Assembly: GCA_028824295.1 (NCBI GenBank)
Contig: JAPPED010000008.1
Location: 62,001-126,000 of the forward strand
DNA: 64,000 nt
Source of the DNA: Rhodospirillales bacterium
Lineage (GTDB): Bacteria > Pseudomonadota > Alphaproteobacteria > TMED109
Direction of reading: 5' to 3'
Positions 19,357 through 27,798 of the stretch are shown here, in pieces (positions within the stretch are counted from its first letter, which is position 1; every line of letters starts with the position of its first letter). A program made the translations under genes and the position numbers. Below the pieces are notes generated by a model, which saw nothing but the letters and a program-made list of their open reading frames with translations, ran no database searches and was not told where the DNA came from.

Positions 19357-19863
19357 CTATGCCGTGGCGGCTTCTGCGCATCGCGCGCACCTGCCCTCGA
19401 CCTCGACCGTGCGACGCGTCGCGACGAACCCGAACCCGGCGGCATCCTCGGCCAGCAGTGCTGCGATCCGCGGATTCTCGAACTCGAACGATGTCCGGCA
19501 GTCCCGGCAGATGAAGAACAGGCAATCGTGGTCGCGCTCGGGATGGACGCACGGGACGTAGGCTTTCAGGCTCTCGATTCTGGAGACCAGACCCTGCGCC
19601 ATCAGGAAGTCGAGCGCCCGGTACACGGTTGGTGGCCCGACGACGCGCGCATCCCGGCGCTTGAGCGTCTCCATCAACTGGTAGGCGCTGGTCGGTCCCC
19701 GGCTGTCCCACAGCAGTTCCAGGATGCGCCTTCGCAACGCGGTCATCTGTACGCCGCGTTCCTGGCAAATCGCTGTTGCCAGCGCGACCCGCTCGTCCGG
19801 TGCGTGCCGTCCGCGGCACTCCGGGTCGGTGCAGGGCCGGGGTCGGGTCGGCGGTTCGGCCAT
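19357..19863 (-). CDS. zur: Zinc-uptake regulator, Fur family
   Basis: A 168-residue Fur-family repressor that binds DNA when loaded with zinc. The ATG at 19863 is chosen because GGTGAGA lies 7 bases upstream. The winged-helix part (about 30-110) contains MTALRRRILELLWDS and GPPTVYRALDFLMAQGLVSR, the recognition helix region. The dimerisation part has the regulatory-metal ligands in HPERDHDC and two Cys-X2-Cys pairs (CRDC, CARC) that form the structural zinc site. Its Cys-rich end and N-terminal DERVALATAICQERG fit Zur rather than ferric Fur. A Zur-type operator lies 29 bp upstream, implying autoregulation, and a similar one stands before znuA at 62.6 kb. Confidence 0.88.
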   Translation of the reverse strand: MAEPPTRPRPCTDPECRGRHAPDERVALATAICQERGVQMTALRRRILELLWDSRGPTSAYQLMETLKRRDARVVGPPTVYRALDFLMAQGLVSRIESLKAYVPCVHPERDHDCLFFICRDCRTSFEFENPRIAALLAEDAAGFGFVATRRTVEVEGRCARCAEAATA

Positions 19864-19891
19864 CACAAGTCTCACCGTGCGAAGCATGCCG

Positions 19892-19914
19892 GAAATGTTA
19901 TAATGTTACACAAA
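19892..19914. promoter_or_regulatory. Probable Zur operator upstream of zur
   Basis: The sequence GAAATGTTATAATGTTACA matches perfectly the first half (GAAATGTTATA) of the enterobacterial Zur box GAAATGTTATA-N-TATAACATTTC; the second half is degenerate. On the minus strand TATAAC inside the box could serve as -10 element of zur, so a bound repressor would block it. Confidence 0.6.
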
Positions 19915-19970
19915 CGAACGCGGTAGGAACACCACGCGGGGCGGCCCGACATCGACGGAAAGGCGGGGAC

Positions 19971-20003
19971 ATGGACGCCCCGGTCTTCGGGATCAAGCCG
20001 TGA
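19971..20003 (+). other. Ten-codon frame divergent from zur, possible decapitated gene start
   Basis: An ATG at 19971 with an AAAGGCGGGG ribosome site opens a frame that stops after 10 codons, 57 bp beyond the Zur box. The next DNA reads as the C-terminus of a minus-strand protein (WFAEFVRDPEARVTA). A Zur-controlled gene may once have started here and been lost at about 20003. Short and speculative. Confidence 0.2.
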
Positions 20004-20197
20004 CCCGTGCCTCGGGGTCCCGGACGAATTCGGCGAACCAGCCGGCGCCCGTGCGTGGGGCTGTGCTATGGGGCGTCCCGACCGCGCGGGGTCGCGTGTA
20101 GTTGCGCGGAACAGCGGTGCAGACGGCGGAGGCAGCGATCCGGAGGATCGGGACAAACGTCCCGGTGATCCAGTGCCGTTGGCTGATGCGTTGCCCG

Positions 20198-20700
20198 TCA
20201 GTCCCCGGCGCCGGCCGCCGTGCCGAAGGGTCCGTCGAGGTCGTCGGCGAACCGGGCCATCGCCGCGGGGGTGTCGAGCCCCGCAGCGAGATCGGGCTCG
20301 CCCGTCTCGGTGAGCGGCGGCGTGGGTTCGTCCCGTGCCGCGGCCCGGGCCTGCTGCCAGCTGGCTTCCCAGGTGGCGCGCCCGTCGCGGGCGGCGTCCG
20401 CGATCGCCCACACCAGCCCGTCGGCGTACGCACGTTCCGCCGGGTTCGGGTCGCGGCTGAGCATGCCGAAGTGGTACTCCACGGCGAGCTGCTCCGCCCG
20501 GTTCTGGACGATCGTCACGACCGTTCCCGAGGTCCACGGGTCGCCGATCGCGTAGAAGTGGCGCAGCGTCCCCGGGCTCTCAATCTTTGTCGCCATCTCG
20601 GCCACCGTGCCGGTGATGTGGTGCTGCAGGCGGCCGATGTACTCGGCTTGCCGCCACGTCTTGATCGTCCGTACGCCGTCAAGCCCGGGCTCCGCCAGCG
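20198..20700 (-). CDS. Hypothetical protein, N-terminus uncertain
   Basis: About 165 residues read like a real soluble protein: IKTWRQAEYIGRLQHHITGT, SGTVVTIVQNRAEQLAVEYH, AYADGLVWAIADAARDGRAT and an acidic tail ending GPFGTAAGAGD. No family is recognised. The frame continues upstream to 20914, but the extension overlaps the transposase remnant on the other strand and is rich in Arg and Pro, so the true start is probably near 20700 or has been lost at the junction with the transposon. Confidence 0.45.
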
Positions 20701-20828
20701 GATGTCGCGGTCGCCGACCTGTCCGCGGACCCACATGGCGAGGGTCCAGCGCCGGAGCGCCCCGTCCCAGGGCGCCGCGCGCAGGCAATGCGGCCCGGCC
20801 GTCGACCGGCCTGCCGGCGGGGCGGTTG

Positions 20829-22022
20829 GGCGATTGGCCGTTCCACCGGGGCCAGTTTGACGGGTCCGTAATGGACGGGATCGTCAAGTGGTACGAGGAG
20901 GTCGTCGGCGGCAAGCCGTGGCCTGACCGGCCCCGGATGCTGATTGCAGTTGATGGCTATTCGCGCGCGGTGCTCGCTTGGTGCATTTGTTTCCTGAACG
21001 AATCCGGCGAGATGGCGCTGCTGGTGATCCGGGATCTGGTGCGGCGCCATCATCGGGTTCCCGATATCTCGCTGTTCGACAACGGGAGCGGCTTCATCTC
21101 GGGTGTGCTGCGCCGGGTGCTGGTCGGCGCCTGCAGACGCACGGTGGCATTCCGGCCGCCGCACGCTCCGAAGTTCTCCGGGCAGGTGGAACGCGCGTTC
21201 CGGGAGCACCAGGACCAGTTGCTGCGGAACATGGCCGGCTACACCGGTCGGCTTCGCAAGCGCCGCATGGTGACGAAGAAATTTGATCCCCGCCAGGATG
21301 CGGTCTGGGGCCTGGATGGTCTCATGCGGCTGACCGCGGCGTTTTTTGCCCTCTACAACGACACGGTCAACACGGAAATCGGCATGACGCCGAACCAGGC
21401 GCTGGAAGAGGGCTGGAAGCTCCGCGGGCTGCGGACAGACCAGAAGCTCGTGTACGACGAGCAGTTCCGCAGGGCGACGCTGCCGTCCACCAGCAGGGAG
21501 CACGTGCTCGACCCGCAGAAGGGGTTCTATTTCCTGGGCAATCGCTACCGGAACCCGGCCGCCAGCGGACGGTTCACCAGGAAACCCGTGCACGAGCGCA
21601 GCTTCTATCTGCGGTTCGATCCCGAGGATGCGGCCGTCGTCTTTGCCCGGATCAAGGGCAGGCTCGAGGCGTTCCGCTGCGATGCGGCGGATCGGCTGGA
21701 CGCCTTTGCGGTGCCCGGGGATCGACGCCTGGTCTCGCTCACGATGCCCATTGAGAAACGCGACGCCCGCCGTGAAGAACGGCTCGGCAATGATCGCTTG
21801 ACGGACATGCTGGACGCCATCGACGAAGCCCAGGAAGAGACGGCGCGTACCCGCCGGGAAGAACTGGAGAGGCATTCGTCGGACGACCCCGCGCGCTGGT
21901 TGGCCGGCGATGAGGCGGCCGGCGGGATGGAACCGGAGGATGGCGAGCCCCGCCATCCCCTGGCTTACCTGGACAAGACGGACGACGACGAAGGCGAGGT
22001 GAACGATGCCGACGCCGGTTGA
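20829..22022 (+). pseudogene. TnsB/Mu-type DDE transposase, 5' truncated
   Basis: The C-terminal 397 residues of a retroviral-integrase-superfamily transposase of the TnsB/TniA kind. The catalytic core is complete: the first Asp in GQFDGSVMDG (codon 20859), the second Asp in LFDNGSGF (about 21080) and the Glu in SGQVERAFREH (about 21190), with IAVDGYSRAVLAWCI between. A beta-barrel and acidic C-terminal tail follow, as in TnsB, where the tail contacts the ATPase. The N-terminal DNA-binding domains, and any tnsA gene, are absent: before 20829 the DNA reads as another gene on the minus strand. The stop overlaps the ATPase start by 17 bp, so the three genes formed an operon. Confidence 0.85.
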
Positions 22023-23154
22023 CGTGGGCGTAGCCCTCGCGCAATTCGACGGCACTTCGCTCGAACACTTGCATCGTCGCAGGGCGTTGAAGGCGCTGCG
22101 AGCCTTCTACAGGTCCCCCGCCCGGATCGGCTTCCTGACCGGACCCGAGCAGTCCGGCAAGTCGGACGTGGCCCGCGTTTTTGCCGAGCGCACCAATCGG
22201 AAAGCCGGGCGGGAGGCGATGCCGGTGCTGGTGGCGCGCGCGACTGGGCTGTGCGGGACGGTGTTCCAACCGGACCAGCTCGTCAGGGAATTTGCGCTCG
22301 CGGCAAAGGTCCCGGCGCTCGAGCACCTGTGCGCGCCGCCGCAGCAGGTAGAGAACCTGTTCGGGCAGACCCACATCGTGCCGCGCCTGCCGAAGGGGTC
22401 CCAGCGGGAACGGACCGAGGTGATGTGCGCGGCCTTGCGGAATGCCGTGGCGTATCGGCAAGTGGACCTGCTGGTCGTGGACCAGATCGAGCGGATTTTC
22501 TCCGAGGATCGGCCGCGGCACTTGGTGCGGTACCGCTACGTCGAGGAGATCGCCGAGCAGACCGGCGTCCGGATGTTGCTGGTCGGACGTGATTCCCTGG
22601 TGGCGTCGGTCCTGGCGTCCGTGCAGGCCTTGGGGCCGCCTCCGGTCGTGCGTTTGCCGCGCTACGCCGACTTGCGCGAGGGATCCGGATACGAGCAATT
22701 CCGGTCGTTCGCACAGAAGCTCCTGGATGACGTCCCGGGAATCACGATGGAACCCATCGACCATCAGGCGATGGGCAGGTTGCACGCCAAGTGTTTGGGG
22801 TGTCCCGGGCTGTTGGCGAACTTGGTTCGCGAAGCGCTGTCCGACGCTCTCCCCGCAGGGCTGTTTCGTTCAGCGATATTGCGCGTTGACGACGTGGTCC
22901 GGAAGGGCCAGCCGGCGACGTACCTGCGTGCCCGGTTGCAAGCGATCCAGGAAGGCGAGGAAGCCATCAGGCGTTATGTCGAGGTGCAGCCGCACGATGA
23001 GCTGATCCTCCAGCAGGAACTGGGCCTGACCCCGCGAAAGCAAGCTCCCCGGAACTCGACCAGGACCCCGAAATGGGCCGCCGGCGGCAACGCCATTCAC
23101 CGGCGCAAGGTTGGCGAGCATACGCCGAGGCGCATCAGGCCGGATTCCGCCTGA
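22006..23154 (+). CDS. TnsC/TniB-type AAA+ transposition ATPase
   Basis: A 382-residue ATPase expected to link target choice by TniQ to the transposase. The Walker A motif is GPEQSGKS (about residues 41-48) and the Walker B motif is LLVVDQIERI (about 157-166), followed by sensor-1-like RMLLVGRDSL. The C-terminal 60 residues are basic and less conserved. The start ATG at 22006 overlaps the transposase stop, and the stop overlaps the tniQ start (TGATG), so translation is coupled. Unlike both neighbours in the module this gene appears intact. It resembles TniB/TnsC by architecture; assignment to a named Tn7-like subfamily is not possible by eye. Confidence 0.82.
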   Translation: MPTPVDVGVALAQFDGTSLEHLHRRRALKALRAFYRSPARIGFLTGPEQSGKSDVARVFAERTNRKAGREAMPVLVARATGLCGTVFQPDQLVREFALAAKVPALEHLCAPPQQVENLFGQTHIVPRLPKGSQRERTEVMCAALRNAVAYRQVDLLVVDQIERIFSEDRPRHLVRYRYVEEIAEQTGVRMLLVGRDSLVASVLASVQALGPPPVVRLPRYADLREGSGYEQFRSFAQKLLDDVPGITMEPIDHQAMGRLHAKCLGCPGLLANLVREALSDALPAGLFRSAILRVDDVVRKGQPATYLRARLQAIQEGEEAIRRYVEVQPHDELILQQELGLTPRKQAPRNSTRTPKWAAGGNAIHRRKVGEHTPRRIRPDSA

Positions 23155-24469
23155 TGGTCCCGCATTTGTTTCCGGTCCCGCCGATCGGGGTGGGGACGCC
23201 CGGTGTGGAAAGCCTGCCCGGGTACGTTTCGCGGCTTGCTGGCGAACACATGCTGCAGCCGCACTTTCTCTTTCGCGAACTCCAGAGAGTTTGCCCAGAT
23301 TTCGACGACGGCTTGCTGGATCCGAAGTTCTTCGCCACGGATGCGCGCCGCGTCGACGGCACGTTCGGTGCCGGCCCGAAGCTTGCGGATGTGCTGGCAG
23401 GTGCGACCGGTGTGGCGGACGTGCAGACGCTCGGCATGCGGCGATGGCATGACGTTCTCGATCCCAAGCACAAATCGTTGTTCAAGCCTGTTCGGTCGTG
23501 GTGCCCGGAGTGCCACGCGGAAAGGGCCATGAACGGGGAACCACCGTACGAGCCCTTGCTGTGGCACATCGATGGCGTGATGCACTGCCACGCGCACCGG
23601 ACGAGATTGCGGACGGAATGTCCCAGTTGCGGGTCTGCTCAGCCGATGCTGGCGCAGTACGGATGGCTGTTCACGTGCCCGGTATGCGACGGCGCTCTGG
23701 CGGCGGCGGGAAGCGATGATCGCAGCGTGCAGGAACTGGGTCCGGAGGAGCGTTTTCGCATGGACGCGGTCGGACGGCTGTTGGCACGCCACAACGCGGG
23801 TGAGCCGCGGCCGACCAGAGCCGGGTTCGTGCAGCGCCTGCACGAGGCATGGGACATGCACGGTTCCGAACTTGGGCGGACGAACCCGACGCTGAAGCGC
23901 TCGGTGCGGGACAACGTGTACCGCTGGCGGCAACCGCGGCATCGACCGACGCTCGGGGGTGTGCTGCGCTTCTCGCGCTGTACCGACGTGGACCTGGTGT
24001 GGTTGCTGGACGGCCATGGCGGCATGCATTGGACCCCTGGCGGCGGAGGCGGTGCGGCCCTGGAAGACGTAGCTCCTTTTCCTCTGCCGGCAGGCGCGTC
24101 AGGCGTGACCATGCGCTGATTGCCGGTGCACTCGGTCGCCTCTTGGAGAGCGGCTCGAGGCCTGTTTCAGCGGCGGCTGCGGCGCAGCGTCTTCGCGTGA
24201 GCCTGGGTTATCTCCAGTACCGTTTTCCGGACGAACTGCGAGAGCTGCGAGCACGCTGGCGCGCTGAAAAAAAGGCTGCGAAGCGCCGGAAGGTTCGCCG
24301 GGAGGCTGAGCGCGTGCGGGAAGTCGCGGCAAGACTCGCTCGGGCAGGCATTGAACCTACGCGCTGGAGGGTGTCGAAGGTCCTGTACCCCGAAGCCCGC
24401 CGGAGGAATCTGGACCCTGAAACCGCGAAACAGCTGGGCCGAGTCAGGTCAGGGCTGCCGCCGGAGTGA
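23154..24469 (+). pseudogene. TniQ/TnsD-type target selector with a frameshift near its 3' end
   Basis: The first frame (23154-24119, 321 codons) starts with an ATG overlapping the ATPase stop. It has the TniQ signature PGVESLPGYVSRLAGEHML and four zinc-binding pairs: CPECH, CHAH, CPSCG and CPVCDG. It stops at 24119, but the minus-one frame continues from about 24090 to 24469 with SAAAAAQRLRVSLGYLQYRF and a basic helical stretch, PDELRELRARWRAEKKAAKR, a helix-turn-helix tail like those of TnsD proteins that recognise a fixed chromosomal site. Together about 438 residues, near TnsD length. The shift may be decay, a sequencing error, or less likely a programmed event; no slippery heptamer is obvious. 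Confidence 0.78.
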
Positions 24470-24492
24470 TAGGCCTCCTGCCGAGGCTGCGT

Positions 24493-24567
24493 GTGGCAAC
24501 CGAAAGTTTGCAAGCTGCGTGGCAATCAAATGTTTGCAAAAATTGAAAACAATTATTGTGTTGTACA
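24493..24567 (+). repeat. Tn7-like transposon end: two TnsB-site repeats and TGTACA terminus
   Basis: Two direct 21-bp repeats, 24493-24513 and 24519-24539 (18 of 21 identical, GTGGCAAYCRAAWGTTTGCAA type), spaced 26 bp, lie just after tniQ. They are followed by an AT-rich segment and TGTACA at 24562-24567, which fits the TGT...ACA termini of Tn7-like elements. Beyond it 26 bp remain before tRNA-Gly. If this is the end, the target duplication would begin GCACG. The partner end was not found. Confidence 0.6.
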
Positions 24568-24593
24568 GCACGGTCTGTGAGGGAAGTAAGGGC

Positions 24594-24667
24594 TGGAGCG
24601 GGTGATGGGAATCGAACCCACGTAACTAGCTTGGAAGGCTAGGGCTCTACCATTGAGCTACACCCGC
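24594..24667 (-). tRNA. tRNA-Gly (anticodon TCC), CCA encoded
   Basis: Minus strand: acceptor GCGGGTG pairs with CACCCGC, D arm GCTC/GAGC, anticodon stem CTAGC/GCTAG with loop CTTCCAA (anticodon TCC), T arm GGGTTCGATTCCC. Discriminator T, CCA encoded at 24596-24594. Its 3' end faces the transposon end, 26 bp away. Confidence 0.96.
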
Positions 24668-24709
24668 ATCGTGCCGTTTGAACGCGGTTGTCCCCAACCG
24701 ATTGCTGGA

Positions 24710-24796
24710 TGGTGCAGGGGGTAGGATTCGAACCCACGTAGACGTAACGTCGCCAGATTTACAGTCTGGTGCCTTTAACCACTCGGCCACCCCTGC
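24710..24796 (-). tRNA. tRNA-Tyr (anticodon GTA), CCA encoded
   Basis: Minus strand class II tRNA: acceptor GCAGGGG, anticodon stem CAGA/TCTG around GTA, long variable arm CGACGTTACGTCT as expected for bacterial tRNA-Tyr, T arm GGGTTCGAATCC, discriminator A, CCA encoded at 24712-24710. Tyr then Gly is the usual order upstream of tuf in many bacteria; here the transposon remnant follows instead of further tRNAs or tuf. Confidence 0.96.
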
Positions 24797-24848
24797 ATCA
24801 CGACCTTGGTCTCCGACCATCGTTGCAGGCCACAGTGCATCCTCGGTG

Positions 24849-24877
24849 TTATGCCAGAAATGCTAAGGGCCTGCAAA
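24849..24877 (-). promoter_or_regulatory. Candidate promoter of the tRNA-Tyr/tRNA-Gly unit
   Basis: On the minus strand TTGCAG (24877-24872) and CATAAC (24854-24849) are separated by 17 bp; each matches four of six consensus bases. The -10 element lies about 50 bp upstream of tRNA-Tyr. Confidence 0.35.
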
Positions 24878-25000
24878 ATGGAACGTCGGCACGGACGACC
24901 GGTCACGGAAATGCCGCAGGGCCAGCGCGAGACCGGAGAATTGGCCGCTTTGCCGGCGACGGCTTCACCTGACAGCCGGCCGGCGCCCCCGGCGTCGGAT

Positions 25001-26404
25001 TTACTGGCCGGCGGCCCTCATGTCGTCTTCGTCAGGCATGAGCATGAACTCGGGGTACGCCTCGATGCCAAGCTCCGCTACGTCCTGCCCCAGTCCCTCG
25101 ACCCGTGCCGAGACCCGCACGCCGATGAGGAGATCCAGCGCCTTCCAGACGACAAACGAAGTAACGAACACAAACGCACCGATCGCCACGATTCCGGTCA
25201 ACTGCACGAGGAAGTCGCCGCCTGCCGCAATGCAGACGGCCAGCGTCCCCCAGATCCCCGCCACCAGGTGCGCCGGCACCGCACCGACCACGTCATCGAG
25301 TTTCAGGGTTTCCATCAGGCGCATGGCCGCGGCGCACACGAAACCACCGACCCCGCCGATCAGTACTGCCCAGTAATGATCGACGAAATCGGGACCGGCA
25401 GTGACGGCGACCAGACCGGCAATGGCCCCGTTGAGGCCGGCAAGCAGATCGACGCGGCCGAGCAGCGGCCTGGAGACGGCAATTGCGACGATCACGCCGG
25501 CCGCACCCCCCAGCGTGGTGTTGACGAGAACGATGCTCATCGCGACCGCGTCGCTGGCACCAGCCACCGCGAGCTGCGATCCGCCGTTAAATCCGAACCA
25601 GCCCATCCAGAGAATGAACACGCCCAGCGTCACGGCCACCACATTCGAAGGGGGGGTCGGCTTCACGGTTCCGTCCGGGCGAAACTTGTGCAGCCGCGCG
25701 CCGATCACGTAGATGCCTGCAAGCGCGGCCCACCCGCCGGTCGAGTGGACGATGGTAGACCCGGCAAAATCCTGGAAGCCCATCTCCGACAGCCAACCGC
25801 CGCCCCACGTCCAGGCGCCGACAATCGGATAAATGACGCCGGTCAGGAGTAGGGTGAACGCGAAGAACGTCCACAACTTGACCCGCTCGGCGATCGCTCC
25901 GGACACGATCGATGCGGTTGTCGCCACGAAGACCATCTGGAAGAACCAGTCCGACATCGTGGAGTAGCCGGCCTTGACGACGGCCGCCTCGGCATCCGCC
26001 TGCTGGGCGAGCAGGGCAATCTCTTCGGCCGACGACCCGTACAGCAGCTTGAGGGTTCCTGCGAACTGGCCGACGTCCGTATACATCAGGTTGTAGCCGA
26101 TGAAATAGAACGCGAGGCCCGCGATAGAGTAGAGACCGATATTCTTCAGGCAGATGACTGACGCGTTCTTGGTGCGAACGGAGCCGGCCTCCAGCATCGT
26201 GAACCCGGCGCACATCCACATCACCAACACGCCCCAAATCAGGAACGAAAAGGTATTGAGGACGAAATCGGTGGCAGCATCTGCGGCTGCAAGCGCGCCG
26301 GTCGGACAAAGAACAGCGAGTCCGGCCGCTGTGACGGCAACGAGGGGCATCCGGGCACCGGTACCGTGGATATCGTCAGGAAGGGTTGACAAGTCTCGCT
26401 TCAT
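25001..26404 (-). CDS. amtB: Ammonium transporter, Amt family
   Basis: A 467-residue inner-membrane ammonium channel. An N-terminal signal-like hydrophobic segment (MPLVAVTAAGLAVLCPTGAL) precedes about 11 membrane helices. Family blocks are visible: WMCAGFTMLEAGSVRTKN, DFAGSTIVHSTGGWAALAG with the periplasmic pore region, GWFGFNGGSQLA, and a C-terminal VPAHLVAGIWGTLAVCIAAG carrying a conserved pore His. The length fits. No glnK gene, the usual partner, lies beside it. The gene is divergent from the ribosomal alpha operon with about 510 bp between. Confidence 0.93.
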   Translation of the reverse strand: MKRDLSTLPDDIHGTGARMPLVAVTAAGLAVLCPTGALAAADAATDFVLNTFSFLIWGVLVMWMCAGFTMLEAGSVRTKNASVICLKNIGLYSIAGLAFYFIGYNLMYTDVGQFAGTLKLLYGSSAEEIALLAQQADAEAAVVKAGYSTMSDWFFQMVFVATTASIVSGAIAERVKLWTFFAFTLLLTGVIYPIVGAWTWGGGWLSEMGFQDFAGSTIVHSTGGWAALAGIYVIGARLHKFRPDGTVKPTPPSNVVAVTLGVFILWMGWFGFNGGSQLAVAGASDAVAMSIVLVNTTLGGAAGVIVAIAVSRPLLGRVDLLAGLNGAIAGLVAVTAGPDFVDHYWAVLIGGVGGFVCAAAMRLMETLKLDDVVGAVPAHLVAGIWGTLAVCIAAGGDFLVQLTGIVAIGAFVFVTSFVVWKALDLLIGVRVSARVEGLGQDVAELGIEAYPEFMLMPDEDDMRAAGQ

Positions 26405-26831
26405 GCTGCGACCTCCACTCCGGCCATGGCTGAATGTGTGTTGGCGGGAACCCCTCCAGGCACGGCTAACCTCCGCTTTACACCGGGTAAAACGCAGGTA
26501 CTGTCACTTGGCGTCGGACAGTACACTGCGCGTTGGTGGGTGGCAACACAGGTTCCGGGCCCCGTGCGTCAGATCGGCCTCCCGTGCGGGTTGGAGCCTT
26601 GGCGGATGCGGTTGCGCACGATGGGTATCCATGTGTCAAGAGCCTTGCTATCACTGGTTTTCGCCCGTGCCCACCACGCTCCGTTCCTCGTGCGCTTTAA
26701 CTTGCTGAACAGGCCCGTCGATACCGCAGTGGGCTCCAGCGTTTTTGACGATGCGGGATGCCGGACCTAACTTGAAGCAGCGGTAGGCACGCTGCAGTCC
26801 GCCGCACTCGCGTGAGCATGCCGCCACGCCG
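26405..26831. other. Gene-free stretch between amt and rpsM
   Basis: No protein-like frame on either strand. It must hold the promoter of amt at its left end and the upstream control region of the alpha operon at its right end. A TTGACGATGCGGG word near 26747 was noticed but has no matching -10 element. Confidence 0.4.
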
Positions 26832-26859
26832 TTGACGGCGCGGGTGCAGGGCTTATGCT
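26832..26859 (+). promoter_or_regulatory. Candidate promoter of the rpsM-rpsK-rpoA-rplQ operon
   Basis: TTGACG (26832-26837) and TATGCT (26854-26859) with a 16-bp spacer, five and four matches to the sigma-70 consensus. The rpsM start follows 57 bp later. Because no secY or rpmJ gene lies upstream, this operon needs its own promoter. Confidence 0.5.
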
Positions 26860-26916
26860 TGCGAGGTTCCCGCCCATCGCAGGGCGCGGTTCTTGCTGCA
26901 TCTCGGAGATTTTGCG

Positions 26917-27288
26917 GTGGCTCGGTTGGCCGGTGTCAATGTGCCCTCGGAAAAGAGGGTGGATTTCGCGCTCACGCACATTTACGGCGTCGGTCGGACG
27001 ACAGCCCGGCGAATCCGTGAGCAGGCCGGCCTGTCCGAGGAGAAGCGGGTCCGTGATCTCACCGAGGCGGAACTCGGGCGCGTGCGGGAAATCGTTGACC
27101 GTATGCCGATGATCGAGGGTTCGTTGCGCCGTGAGCAGGCGATGCAGATCAAGCGCCTGATGGACCTCGGTTGCTATCGGGGTTTGCGGCATCGGCGGGG
27201 GCTGCCGGTCAACGGCCAGCGCACTCACACCAATGCCCGAACCCGGAAGGGAAGGGCGCGACCCGTAACCGGCAAGAAGAAGGCCTGA
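26917..27288 (+). CDS. rpsM: 30S ribosomal protein S13
   Basis: A 123-residue S13, starting at GTG 26917 with CGGAGAT upstream (26904-26910); longer frames add residues not found in S13. It reads [20 protein letters not shown], the [12 protein letters not shown] nucleotide-like helix region, [20 protein letters not shown] and a basic [13 protein letters not shown] tail. It sits in the head of the 30S subunit and contacts the 50S subunit. It heads the alpha operon. Confidence 0.97.
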   Translation: MARLAGVNVPSEKRVDFALTHIYGVGRTTARRIREQAGLSEEKRVRDLTEAELGRVREIVDRMPMIEGSLRREQAMQIKRLMDLGCYRGLRHRRGLPVNGQRTHTNARTRKGRARPVTGKKKA

Positions 27289-27329
27289 GTCCGCGGGTCC
27301 TGTCTGGCATTTCAACGGAGTGACGCGAT

Positions 27330-27713
27330 ATGGCTCGCGAACGTCGTCGGCGCAAGCAACGAAAGAACATTACCGCTGCAGTCGCGCACGTGAGTGCCAC
27401 CTTCAATAACACGATCATCACCATCACCGACCACCAGGGCAACACGCTCGCGTGGTCGTCTGCGGGTGAGCGCGAGTTCTCGGGTTCGCGCAAGGCCACC
27501 CCGTATGCGTCGCAGATGGCCGCTGAGGCAGTCGGCCGCAAGGCGCAGGAGCACGGGGTGAAGACCCTCGAGGTCGAAGTGCGCGGCCCAGGGTCCGGTC
27601 GGGAATCTGCGCTGCGGGCCCTGCAGAGTACCGGCTTCGTGATCACCGCCATCCGCGACGTCACGCCGATCCCCCACAACGGTTGCCGTCCGCCGAAACG
27701 TCGCCGGGTCTGA
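27330..27713 (+). CDS. rpsK: 30S ribosomal protein S11
   Basis: A 127-residue S11 of the platform of the 30S subunit. Characteristic sequence: [47 protein letters not shown] and the end [21 protein letters not shown] start, 41 bp after rpsM; normal length; second gene of the operon. Confidence 0.98.
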   Translation: MARERRRRKQRKNITAAVAHVSATFNNTIITITDHQGNTLAWSSAGEREFSGSRKATPYASQMAAEAVGRKAQEHGVKTLEVEVRGPGSGRESALRALQSTGFVITAIRDVTPIPHNGCRPPKRRRV

Positions 27714-27798
27714 CGCGAGTCAGCATGCGGAGACCGACGAGCCTGCTCCGGCCGGGCGGGGGCGCAACGTCCGTCACCAATCAGGAGACACCATTCGC

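Noticed and set aside
12166-24667. CRISPR-associated transposon.
   Set aside because: No Cas12k, Cascade gene, repeat-spacer array or tRNA-like guide repeat was seen; only the TnsB-TnsC-TniQ core is present.
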